Positions 1 through 6,695 of a stretch of DNA of 10,293 nt are shown piece by piece. The notes beneath the pieces are model-generated. The model saw only the letters and a list, made by a program, of their open reading frames with translations. It ran no database searches and had not been told where the DNA came from. Origin of the DNA: Clostridia bacterium. GTDB lineage: Bacteria; Bacillota; Clostridia; Oscillospirales; CAG-272. Every line of letters begins with the position of its first letter. Position 1 is the first letter of the stretch. Where the stretch lies: positions 1-10,293 of the forward strand of contig JAFYRH010000064.1 of assembly GCA_017559555.1 (NCBI GenBank). Direction: 5' to 3'. The position numbers were made by a program, and so were the translations under genes.

Positions 1-721
1 CAGCAGCAAATGCGAGCTGGCACTCAGTGTTAACGTTGATCTTGGATACGCCAAGAGAAATTGCCTTCTTGATCATATCTGCGGGGATACCTGTACCACC
101 GTGGAGAACGAGGGGCATTTCGCCTACCTTTTCGGAAACTGCTGCGAGAGTCTCGAAAGAGAGACCTTGCCAGTTTTCGGGGTACTTACCGTGGATGTTA
201 CCAATGCCTGCTGCGAGCATAGTAACGCCAAGGTCTGCAATCATCTTGCACTCGTCGGGATCAGCGCATTCACCCATACCAACAACGCCGTCTTCTTCGC
301 CGCCGATGGAACCAACTTCTGCTTCGAGGGAGAGTCCCTTTTCTGCACAAACCTTAACGAGCTCTTGGGTCTTTGCTACGTTCTCTTCGATGGGATAGTG
401 AGAACCGTCGAACATGATGGAAGAGAAACCTGCTTCAATGCACTTGTAGCAACCGTCGTAGGAGCCGTGGTCGAGGTGGAGTGCTACGGGAACGGTGATG
501 CCGAGTTCATCGATCATCGCCTTAACCATATTGGTAACGGTCTTAAAGCCGCACATATACTTGCCTGCACCCTCGGATACACCGAGAATAACGGGAGAGT
601 TGAGCTCTTGTGCGGTTTGAAGAATCGCCTTTGTCCACTCGAGGTTATTGATATTGAATTGACCTACTGCATAGTGACCAGCCTTTGCTTTGGTCAACAT
701 TTCTTTTGCCGAAACTAACAT
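1..721 (-). CDS. fba: Class II fructose-bisphosphate aldolase (3' end cut by the window edge)
   Basis: It probably catalyses reversible cleavage of fructose-1,6-bisphosphate to DHAP and glyceraldehyde-3-phosphate in glycolysis and gluconeogenesis, in the cytosol. I read 240 codons on the minus strand. The start MLVSAKEMLTKAKAGHYAVG and the following QFNINNLEW are typical of class IIB enzymes. Visible active-site signatures are HLDHG (catalytic Asp84 and zinc ligand His85), LEAEVGSIGG (Glu135 region), GNIHGKYP (zinc ligand His177) and LHGGTG (zinc ligand His207). The frame is still open at base 1. Family members usually have about 285-310 residues, so roughly 45-70 C-terminal residues are missing. 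The ATG at 719-721 is preceded by a near-perfect AGGAGGAC ribosome binding site (727-734) and a clear promoter. A tagatose-bisphosphate aldolase (GatY/KbaY) is the main alternative, since the substrate cannot be told from these motifs. Confidence 0.93.
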   Translation of the reverse strand, partial: MLVSAKEMLTKAKAGHYAVGQFNINNLEWTKAILQTAQELNSPVILGVSEGAGKYMCGFKTVTNMVKAMIDELGITVPVALHLDHGSYDGCYKCIEAGFSSIMFDGSHYPIEENVAKTQELVKVCAEKGLSLEAEVGSIGGEEDGVVGMGECADPDECKMIADLGVTMLAAGIGNIHGKYPENWQGLSFETLAAVSEKVGEMPLVLHGGTGIPADMIKKAISLGVSKINVNTECQLAFAA

Positions 722-759
722 TTTAAGTCCTCCTGAATTTTCTTCAAATTAACAATAAC

Positions 760-788
760 ATTATATACCAAAACGCGAAAAAAATCAA
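760..788 (-). promoter_or_regulatory. Sigma-A-type promoter of the aldolase gene
   Basis: Read on the minus strand, TTGATT (783-788) is followed after exactly 17 bases by a consensus TATAAT (760-765). The -10 box lies 38 bases upstream of the aldolase ATG. A perfect 8-bp inverted repeat (777-784 and 792-799, A-tract against T-tract) surrounds the -35 box. Confidence 0.82.
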
Positions 789-879
789 GAGTTTTTTTCA
801 TTTCAATTAAACTTTTATAAATTTTTGATGATGTGACCAAAAACAAGGCATACTACACTCGTATTTTGTAGAAGTATGC

Positions 880-884
880 GAGGT
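880..884 (+). promoter_or_regulatory. Ribosome binding site that fixes the TTG start of the MATE gene
   Basis: GAGGT lies 7 bases before the TTG at 892. The first in-frame ATG (919) has only A-rich sequence without a Shine-Dalgarno match in front of it. This favours the TTG start. Confidence 0.65.
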
Positions 885-891
885 AAAAGAG

Positions 892-2247
892 TTGGAAAAT
901 GATGTAAGATATCAAAAAATGACAAAATCGCCCGTTGGCAAAACGATTTTGGAGCTTTCGCTCCCCAACACGGTGGGGCTTTTGGTCATTGCCGCCTACT
1001 CGTTGGCAGACTCCTTTTTTGTCTCTGAACTTGGAACAGCGGCAGGTGCCGCCATTGGCGTTGTCTTCCCGCTCCCCGTGCTCATTCAAGCGGTTGGATA
1101 CACCTTAGGACTCGGTGCCGGAAGTCGGCTCTCTCGCGCTCTTGGCAAGCGCGACAAAGACACGGCATCCACCCTTGCCGCAAGTGCCATTGTTTGGGCA
1201 CTCATTCTCGGGGGTGGTATTTGTGCCGTTGGACTGTGGAAAGAAGAAGCACTCCTGCATTTGTTTGGTGCTTCGAAAGAAACCATGCCTTTGTCCCTCT
1301 CTTATCTGACGCCCCTTTTGTGGGCGGTTCCCGCAATGTGCGCAACATTTGTCATCAGTCAGCTTTTGCGCGCAGAAGGGCTTGCCACTTACTCGATGAT
1401 CGGTCTTGCTGTAGGAAGCATTTGCAATATTGTTCTTGATCCAATCCTCATATCTCGGCTTGGAATGGGCATTGCGGGGGCTTCGACTGCGACTTTGATC
1501 AGCCAAATTGTGAGCGCTTTGATTTTGTTTTCGGCTTATGTTTTTCACAAAAGCGCGCTTCGACCGTTTGCCAAAATTCGACTCGGAGCCCTCTTTTTGC
1601 TTGGTAAAATATTTGTGACGGGTTTACCCTCTCTTTTTCGGCAAGGGCTTTCGGGAGTGGCAACAATTCTGATCAATCACGCGGCAAAGGAATACTCCGA
1701 CGCGGCAGTTTTGGCGCTCTCCTTGGTGGCACGCGTGTTTTTGCTCGTATTCAGCCTTTGCCTTGGTATTGGGCAAGGGATGATGCCCGTGGTAGGTTAC
1801 AGCCACGGTGCGGGAAACGAAAAACGGCAAAAGGATGCCTACCGCTTTGCGGTTCGGCTCTCAAGTGCCGTGATGCTTGGGGGTTCCCTGCCCCTCTTAA
1901 TTTGGTCGCCCGAGGTGATCGCTCTGTTTCGGGATGATAGCGAGGTCATTCGCATTGGTGCTTTTGCCTTGCGCGCGCAATGTGCCATCCTCTTTACGCA
2001 CGGGCTTGTAACCTGTACTATTCTCTACTTGCAAGCAATTGGGCGTGCGTTCCTTGGCACCGTTCTCGCCGCCGCGCGGCAAGGATTTTTCTTTTTGCCG
2101 CTTGTCTTTTTCTTGCCTATGCGCTTCGGGTTGCTTGGGTTGTGCTTGGCACAACCTGCGGCAGATGCGGTGACGTTTTTGTTTGCGTGGATTCTCAAAC
2201 AGAAAAGAATAAAAAGAAAAAGCAGACTGCAAAAGCAATCTGCTTAA
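892..2247 (+). CDS. MATE-family multidrug/metabolite efflux transporter
   Basis: This is a 451-residue polytopic membrane protein, the usual length for a MATE (NorM/DinF-type) antiporter that exports drugs or cationic metabolites using a Na+ or H+ gradient. The two-fold repeat of the family is visible. The first half carries LPNTVGLLVIAAYSLADSFF (24-43) and GAGSRLSRALGKRDKD (75-90). The second half carries GLPSLFRQGLSGVATILIN (244-262) and a segment GIGQGMMPVVGYSHGAGNE (292-310) matching the first-half loop. NIVLDPILI (179-187) is another family signature. About 12 hydrophobic helices can be drawn, and the C-terminus is a short basic tail (KQKRIKRKSR). The start is TTG, supported by GAGGT upstream. 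It diverges from the aldolase gene. I see only weak promoter-like boxes in the 170-base gap. The substrate cannot be predicted. Confidence 0.9.
   Translation: MENDVRYQKMTKSPVGKTILELSLPNTVGLLVIAAYSLADSFFVSELGTAAGAAIGVVFPLPVLIQAVGYTLGLGAGSRLSRALGKRDKDTASTLAASAIVWALILGGGICAVGLWKEEALLHLFGASKETMPLSLSYLTPLLWAVPAMCATFVISQLLRAEGLATYSMIGLAVGSICNIVLDPILISRLGMGIAGASTATLISQIVSALILFSAYVFHKSALRPFAKIRLGALFLLGKIFVTGLPSLFRQGLSGVATILINHAAKEYSDAAVLALSLVARVFLLVFSLCLGIGQGMMPVVGYSHGAGNEKRQKDAYRFAVRLSSAVMLGGSLPLLIWSPEVIALFRDDSEVIRIGAFALRAQCAILFTHGLVTCTILYLQAIGRAFLGTVLAAARQGFFFLPLVFFLPMRFGLLGLCLAQPAADAVTFLFAWILKQKRIKRKSRLQKQSA
2205..2245 (-). terminator. Rho-independent terminator of the radical SAM gene, inside the 3' end of the MATE gene
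   Basis: The arms are 2220-2230 and 2235-2245, with a 4-base loop. On the minus strand all 11 positions pair, including one G-U wobble, and a U-rich tail (complement of 2205-2219) follows. On the plus strand the wobble becomes a C-A mismatch and no T-run follows, so the element works for the minus strand only. It overlaps the last codons of the transporter and the radical SAM stop codon. Confidence 0.85.
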
Positions 2248-3680
2248 CGTAAGAACGACGGCGGATTTTTGTTTTCGTGCTGAGCGAAGTCTGCCGCGAG
2301 CATTTCTTTTAGTTTTGAAAGGTCAATGCTCTCGATTTTTCCTTTGGCATATTCCAACAGATAGCGGAAGGCATCGGGTTGTGAAATGCGTTGCAGAGGT
2401 CTCGCGTCGTGGTTTTCCAAATAGATACTCAATCCTTCCCAAAAGCCAAAGGGTGACGGCATCAGGGGGGTGAGGTACCACAAGGCGTGCGCAAACCGTC
2501 CGCTCTCCAGATAACGGTCAAGCACCTCTGCTATGTGGGTAAGTCTCTGCATTTGGGGATAGGTTATCCACTTGCTTTGCAAGACCGTGTATGGCGGTGT
2601 TGGGAGATAGCGGTATTCGTATTCCTCTGCGCGTTCGCGAAGCTCTGTTCCGTGGAGCAATTTGAGAAAACCGAGCTGCAGCATATCCGAAGAGCCATAG
2701 GCATCATCGAAGGATTTGGCAAAGGATGCGTAATCTTCGTACGGAAGTCCTGCGATGAGGTCGAGATGAACGTGCACGTTCCCCTCTTCGCGAATGCGTC
2801 TTGCGGCATCGATGACTTTGTGCGCATCGATATGGCGAGACGAAGCGGCAAGTGTTTCGGGATTGGTGCTTTGCAATCCGATTTCGAGTTGTACTTTTCC
2901 CTTTGGGAAACGTGAAAGGATTTTGAAGCTCTCTTCGTTAAGAAGAGATGCGCAGATTTCGAAGTGATAGCTTTTGGTATATTTTTCGTCGAGAAGTGCC
3001 TGCCAAATAGCATTTGCGCGCTTGACATCGGCATTGAACGTGCGGTCGACAAATTTGATGACCTTGCAATTGGCTTGAATTTTTTCAAAGGTTAAGAGTT
3101 CCTCAAGGGTTTGTTCCACACTCTTAAAGCGCACGCCATGAGTTGCCGAAGAAAGGCAATAAGCGCAAGAATAGGGACAACCGCGCGAGGATTCGTAATA
3201 GAGAATGCCGCCTGTTTCTTCCCCTTCGCGGTAGTGAACACCTGTATCGGCAAAGGTAACGGCATCTGTGCCCGAAATGCGGGGATATTCCCTCTCTTCT
3301 TTTATGGCTTGACAGAGGGACAGCATCGCTTCCTCCCCCTCTCCGCGCACAATGGCATCGATCCAAGAAGCATCCTCGAAGCGTTCCAACCCATAGGAAA
3401 CTTCGGGTCCTCCAAGCACGATTTTGCTCTTTGGAAGCAAGCTTTTCAGCGTTTCGGCAAGGGTAAGCATAGGCTCGACATTCCAAATATAGCAAGAAAA
3501 ACCGTAAATATCGGCATTTTCGCGGTACAAATGCTCCAAAATGTGGGCGGTTCTATCACGCAGGGTGTGTTCTACGAGCACGACCTCAAAGCCTGCACGC
3601 TCAAGAGGTTCGCGCAAGCAACGAATAGCCAAATTGGTATGGGAAAACGAGCCGTTGATGGCAAACAGTACAATCTTCAT
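2244..3680 (-). CDS. B12-binding domain radical SAM protein (DUF4080-type C-terminus)
   Basis: The 478-residue protein has an N-terminal cobalamin-binding-like Rossmann domain (about 1-125: KIVLFAINGSFSHTNLAIRC, then GFSCYIWN and IVLGGPEVSYG). A radical SAM core starts near 155, with the iron-sulfur motif CPYSCAYC (Cys168, Cys172, Cys175). A C-terminal region of about 120 residues (from around 360) resembles DUF4080. Such proteins use S-adenosylmethionine and a 4Fe-4S cluster to make a radical, and the cobalamin domain often means methyl transfer or a rearrangement. The reaction of this subfamily is unknown to me. The start ATG has AAAGGAGGGG 6 bases upstream (3687-3696). The N-acetyltransferase gene ends 28 bases upstream in the same direction, so the two are probably one operon. 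The stop shares the TTAA palindrome with the stop of the MATE gene. Confidence 0.88.
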   Translation of the reverse strand: MKIVLFAINGSFSHTNLAIRCLREPLERAGFEVVLVEHTLRDRTAHILEHLYRENADIYGFSCYIWNVEPMLTLAETLKSLLPKSKIVLGGPEVSYGLERFEDASWIDAIVRGEGEEAMLSLCQAIKEEREYPRISGTDAVTFADTGVHYREGEETGGILYYESSRGCPYSCAYCLSSATHGVRFKSVEQTLEELLTFEKIQANCKVIKFVDRTFNADVKRANAIWQALLDEKYTKSYHFEICASLLNEESFKILSRFPKGKVQLEIGLQSTNPETLAASSRHIDAHKVIDAARRIREEGNVHVHLDLIAGLPYEDYASFAKSFDDAYGSSDMLQLGFLKLLHGTELRERAEEYEYRYLPTPPYTVLQSKWITYPQMQRLTHIAEVLDRYLESGRFAHALWYLTPLMPSPFGFWEGLSIYLENHDARPLQRISQPDAFRYLLEYAKGKIESIDLSKLKEMLAADFAQHENKNPPSFLR

Positions 3681-3708
3681 TGCGCTCCCCTCCTTTCTTT
3701 ATTGTGGG

Positions 3709-4485
3709 TCAATTTTTCTTTTGATAAGTCCAGCCGATGCCGAAATCGCTTTTCAAAATTTCGTACAAGCGTGCATCGGTAACGTTTTCTTCAATATGAA
3801 TCAATTCTCCGTCCTCGAAAACCTTATAGTCGTGGTCATTGATAGCACGGCGACCGTTCGGGGTCTTCATAGCCACCATAGGCGACTTGTTAAAGGGAGA
3901 CGCGGGATGCTTTTCGCAATAGAATGAGGGTTGGATAAAATCAATATCGAGTTGCTCCTCTTCGGTAAAGGAATAGTATGGCATCCATTCCCCCTCGATC
4001 TTTTCTTGCAGCACCCAACCAAGAAAAGCATCTTTTGAAAAACGGAAGGTTCCGTTGCTGCACACTTGCTCAACGTCCTCTTCCAAAAGGAGCGGATCGC
4101 GCGGAGCTTCGATGCCAATGCCGACCTCAACCACGTAACGCGCGCCCTCACACTCGGTGACTACCACGCGGTGACGACGCACGGGGATTTCGTTTTCTCC
4201 TTTGAGAAAGCGCGCAAAGTAGCATTTGGTTGCAAAGCCCAATTCTTTTAGCAAATGCGCAATTGCACCATTCAGTTCAAAACAATATCCGCCTCGATGA
4301 TGGGTGACAATCTTATCGAAAAGCGCCTCTTTGGATAAATCAATTGGGGTTTCGTTCAAAATGTCCAAATTTTCATAAGGTACAGTGCAAATGTGGTTTT
4401 GTTGCAATGCTTTTAAAAATTCGTATGTGTGTGATACATCCTCGGGGCGCATACCAATGCGTTCAAGATAGAGATTTATGTTCAT
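3709..4485 (-). CDS. nat: Arylamine N-acetyltransferase with a Cys-His-Glu triad
   Basis: The 258-residue protein transfers acetyl from acetyl-CoA to arylamines or related substrates in the cytosol. Family landmarks are VPYENLDIL (35-43), RGGYCFELNG with nucleophile Cys68 (64-73), RRHRVVV with His105, and YVVEVGIG with Glu120. Spacing matches characterised NATs (Cys69, His107, Asp122 in Salmonella). The third triad residue is therefore Glu instead of the usual Asp. I chose the ATG at 4485 because GGAG sits 8 bases upstream of it. A longer frame from 4563 would run through the promoter and terminator, and its extra 26 residues do not look like NAT. The gene has its own promoter and is followed after 28 bases by the radical SAM gene. 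Related enzymes acylate intermediates in ansamycin-type pathways, but nothing nearby points to that. Confidence 0.92.
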   Translation of the reverse strand: MNINLYLERIGMRPEDVSHTYEFLKALQQNHICTVPYENLDILNETPIDLSKEALFDKIVTHHRGGYCFELNGAIAHLLKELGFATKCYFARFLKGENEIPVRRHRVVVTECEGARYVVEVGIGIEAPRDPLLLEEDVEQVCSNGTFRFSKDAFLGWVLQEKIEGEWMPYYSFTEEEQLDIDFIQPSFYCEKHPASPFNKSPMVAMKTPNGRRAINDHDYKVFEDGELIHIEENVTDARLYEILKSDFGIGWTYQKKN

Positions 4486-4515
4486 TTTGCATCTCCGTTC
4501 GCTTATTTCCCCCTC

Positions 4516-4544
4516 ATTATAGCACAAAAAGCAAAAAAAGTAAA
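4516..4544 (-). promoter_or_regulatory. Sigma-A-type promoter of the N-acetyltransferase/radical SAM operon
   Basis: On the minus strand, TTTACT (4539-4544) is followed after 17 bases by consensus TATAAT (4516-4521). TG one base before the -10 makes it an extended -10. The -10 lies 30 bases before the nat ATG. The -35 overlaps the base of the upstream terminator hairpin, and the spacer is that terminator's T-tract. Confidence 0.75.
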
Positions 4545-4570
4545 TAGGACGAACAAAGTTCATCCTATTT
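4522..4570 (-). terminator. Rho-independent terminator of the P-loop ATPase gene
   Basis: Arms 4542-4554 and 4558-4570 form a 13-pair stem with a 3-base loop on the minus strand. One pair is a G-U wobble, which is a C-A mismatch on the plus strand. A U-rich tract follows (complement of 4522-4541). It lies 11 bases after the ATPase stop codon. The plus-strand reading also has a short T-run after the stem, but no plus-strand gene ends here. Confidence 0.85.
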
Positions 4571-4581
4571 TTGTAAAGAAA

Positions 4582-5664
4582 TCAGATATCTTTTTCAAAC
4601 AGTTTTTTGCAAAAGGATTTTGTAAAGGCTTCTTTCGCTTCAAAATTCATTGCCGCAGAATAGATATCCTCCAAACGAAAATGAACCTCTCGCACCTTTT
4701 CAAGCGCATCGAGTGCTTCCCCTCTCATAGCACGGCTGATGCGGTCGACCGCGCGAAGCTCGCGCCGCACATGCTTCATAGATGCCGTATCAACAAAGCG
4801 ACGCATCGAAATGAGGCGATGCGGATAGTCGCACTCTTCCTCCGGGCAAACCACAAACGCTATTCCGCTCTCACAGAGGAACAAACCGTCTATTTTTTCG
4901 GCTTCCACGGGATCGTGTGAAATGCGCACGGAAAGTCTTTTTTCGGTTGCGAGTTTACCAAGCTCCAGCATCAAATACTGTGCCGCACCGTGACAGTCGG
5001 CAATAAGATAGATTTCTTCCGCTTCATAAAAATACGTATCAAATCCTACTTCACCGCGCATACCGACAGAATGGATGAGCGCGGGCTGTACCGCATAAAA
5101 CTCACCGTTTGGCAAATCTTTTAAGAGTTTTTCTGCCAAAGCAGAAATCTTTTTGCGGTTGATAAAGGGAGCCGCAAGTACATCGCGATTGGCACGCAAA
5201 TCACCAAAACCGCTCAAATAGCGGTAAGCACGGCGGTAGGCATCCTTTTTTTCACGGTTGAGTTGCTCAATCTCGGTTCTGCGCGCGGCAAGTGCATCGC
5301 TATTCCAAAATTCCCCAAGATTGACGATGTCCTCCCACGCACCCGGGCAGGTAGACTCGAACAAATGCGGTGCTGTCGCATCCAAAAGCGCTATCCCCTC
5401 TTTTCCCGCTCTTGTGAGAATAATAGCATCGAGCGAATTGGGGTCGGAAGAACAATAGATGTATTCGCATCCCCATCCCTTTTGGGTTGCGCACTCGGCA
5501 ACATCCTGCAAAAAGCGACTTTTGCCGGTTCCCGGGCCTCCCTTAACTGCCCAAATGTGACCGATGCGCGAGGCGCGAAAAATTTCCTCATAATAACTGA
5601 CAAAGCCAGCGGTGCTGTTCGATGCGGCAAAATAAGCATTTTGACCTGTATTTTTGATGTTCAT
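4582..5664 (-). CDS. P-loop ATPase of PRK06851 type, function unknown
   Basis: This 360-residue soluble protein has an N-terminal Walker A motif KGGPGTGKS (41-49), followed by CSSDPNSLD (71-79) and ALLDATAPH (92-100), which I recall from the PRK06851 family of Firmicute ATPases. The segment from about 218 repeats the layout of the first domain: IYLIADCHGAAQYLMLELG aligns with the Walker A region, and ISHDPVEAEKIDG with the SSDPNSLDA region. The second P-loop has lost its Lys and Ser/Thr. I chose the ATG at 5664 because GGGGGA sits 8 bases upstream of it; the GTG at 5670 is too close to that site. The gene is divergent from spoIIIA and has a sigma-E-like promoter, so a sporulation role is inferred but not shown. 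A well-formed terminator follows. Confidence 0.75.
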   Translation of the reverse strand: MNIKNTGQNAYFAASNSTAGFVSYYEEIFRASRIGHIWAVKGGPGTGKSRFLQDVAECATQKGWGCEYIYCSSDPNSLDAIILTRAGKEGIALLDATAPHLFESTCPGAWEDIVNLGEFWNSDALAARRTEIEQLNREKKDAYRRAYRYLSGFGDLRANRDVLAAPFINRKKISALAEKLLKDLPNGEFYAVQPALIHSVGMRGEVGFDTYFYEAEEIYLIADCHGAAQYLMLELGKLATEKRLSVRISHDPVEAEKIDGLFLCESGIAFVVCPEEECDYPHRLISMRRFVDTASMKHVRRELRAVDRISRAMRGEALDALEKVREVHFRLEDIYSAAMNFEAKEAFTKSFCKKLFEKDI

Positions 5665-5672
5665 AAACACTT

Positions 5673-5678
5673 TCCCCC
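5673..5678 (-). promoter_or_regulatory. Ribosome binding site that decides the ATPase start
   Basis: GGGGGA on the minus strand is 8 bases from the ATG at 5664, but only 2 bases from the in-frame GTG at 5670. The ATG is therefore the better start. Confidence 0.65.
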
Positions 5679-5693
5679 ATTCTTTTTGCTATC

Positions 5694-5721
5694 ATTGTAT
5701 GCGCGTGACGGAGAAATGTTC
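5694..5721 (-). promoter_or_regulatory. Candidate sigma-E promoter of the P-loop ATPase gene
   Basis: On the minus strand, GAACATT (5715-5721) matches 6 of 7 positions of the Bacillus sigma-E -35 pattern kmATATT. After 13 bases comes CATACAAT (5694-5701), a full match to the sigma-E -10 pattern. The implied start site lies just upstream of the ribosome binding site, leaving a short leader. A weak sigma-A reading of TACAAT is also possible, but it lacks a good -35. Confidence 0.5.
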
Positions 5722-5747
5722 TACTCACAAAAACTTTTGCATATAGT
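5719..5747 (+). promoter_or_regulatory. Weak candidate sigma-E promoter of the spoIIIA operon
   Basis: In B. subtilis spoIIIA is transcribed by sigma-E. Here TTCTACT (5719-5725), 14 bases, then CATATAGT (5740-5747) is the best plus-strand fit: 4 of 7 positions in the -35 and 6 of 8 in the -10. The position is right, about 12 bases before the ribosome binding site. Its -35 overlaps the -35 of the divergent candidate promoter. Confidence 0.3.
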
Positions 5748-5771
5748 AAAACAAAAAGAAAGGTGGAAATG

Positions 5772-6695
5772 ATGCAGAATATTCAAATTGCATACAAGCC
5801 ATCCTCCCTGCCCGATGTTTTGCGCGGATGCCTGCCTATGCACATTTGTGATGCAATTCTTCGCACGGGTGCCTGCCCGATTGAAGAAATTCGGTTACGC
5901 CGTGGGCGTGTGGTTAAGGTAACATCCAAAGAAAAAAACATCGCTTGCAACACAGTTATAAGTGAACGGGAAATACAAGAAATTTTTAGTCGTATGTGCG
6001 GCGGTTCTCTTTATGCCTTTGAGGATACCATTCGCCAAGGATACATTCCCTTGGAGGGTGGCATCCGCGTGGGCGTTTGCGGAAGTGCCGCGTGTGAGGG
6101 CGGCAAAGTGATTGGCGTGCACAACATCACAGGGCTGATGATACGCATTCCGCACGCGATTGCGGTAAACACCGACGTGTTATTAGAGCCGTTTTTTGCC
6201 GAGCGCTCTCACCGTGGGCTACTCGTATATGCTCCACCTGGCGTTGGCAAAACCACGCTTTTGCGTGCCATTGCCAAAAGTGCCGCCTCGCGATATGGAC
6301 GGCACACTGTGGTGGTGGACACACGCAGTGAACTAAATATAGAATTGACGGATCCATCGTTGAATATTGACGTTATGAGCGGCTATCCGCGTGAGATAGG
6401 CATCGAAATTGCCGTGCGCACCATGGGAGCCGAACTCATTATATGCGATGAAATCGGCAGTATGGCAGATGCGCGCGCCACATTGGGAGCGGCAAACTGC
6501 GGTGTTCCCATCATTGCCTCGGCACACGCCTCAACTTTGGAAGAACTTTTGGAACGCCCTGCCATCAAAATTTTGCACCGCGCAAAAGTCTTTCAAAAAT
6601 ACATAGGACTCTCACGCTACACTACACTTGGATTTGCGTATAGTGTTACCGATTGGCAGAATAGCACAAGACACAAAGGAGAATTAAAATGCTAA
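5772..6695 (+). CDS. spoIIIAA: Stage III sporulation protein AA (ATPase)
   Basis: This is the cytosolic mother-cell ATPase of the SpoIIIA-SpoIIQ complex, related to secretion ATPases of the type II/IV kind. It is thought to power assembly or transport toward the forespore. From the ATG at 5772 it has 307 residues, the same length as B. subtilis SpoIIIAA. Motifs are IEEIRLRRGRVVKV (37-50), GGIRVGVCG (96-104), Walker A APPGVGKTT (154-162), and a Walker B-like ELIICDEIG (221-229) followed by ASAHAS (249-254). AAAGGTGG (5759-5766) lies 5 bases before this ATG. The ATG at 5769 and the GTG at 5763 are too close to it or inside it. The gene is the first of the operon and overlaps spoIIIAB by 7 bases. 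Confidence 0.96.
   Translation: MQNIQIAYKPSSLPDVLRGCLPMHICDAILRTGACPIEEIRLRRGRVVKVTSKEKNIACNTVISEREIQEIFSRMCGGSLYAFEDTIRQGYIPLEGGIRVGVCGSAACEGGKVIGVHNITGLMIRIPHAIAVNTDVLLEPFFAERSHRGLLVYAPPGVGKTTLLRAIAKSAASRYGRHTVVVDTRSELNIELTDPSLNIDVMSGYPREIGIEIAVRTMGAELIICDEIGSMADARATLGAANCGVPIIASAHASTLEELLERPAIKILHRAKVFQKYIGLSRYTTLGFAYSVTDWQNSTRHKGELKC

Noticed and set aside
101..718. A 205-codon open frame on the plus strand across the aldolase gene
   Set aside because: It is the shadow of the aldolase reading frame on the opposite strand. The minus strand shows all class II aldolase motifs, a ribosome binding site and a promoter.
825..859. Possible MATE promoter (TTGATG or GTGACC with TACACT)
   Set aside because: The spacers are 23 or 15 bases and the -10 box matches poorly, so I did not list it as a feature.
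2220..2245. Bidirectional terminator serving the MATE gene as well
   Set aside because: On the plus strand the stem has a C-A mismatch, no T-tract follows, and it ends before the stop codon is complete.
3111..3782. A 223-codon plus-strand frame across the radical SAM gene
   Set aside because: It is antisense to the segment encoding the iron-sulfur motif, crosses the nat-radical SAM junction, and shows no recognisable domain.
4486..4563. A 26-residue N-terminal extension of the N-acetyltransferase (MNFVRPIYFFCFLCYNEG)
   Set aside because: This stretch contains the nat promoter and part of the ATPase terminator stem. It has no ribosome binding site and NAT proteins begin at the downstream Met.
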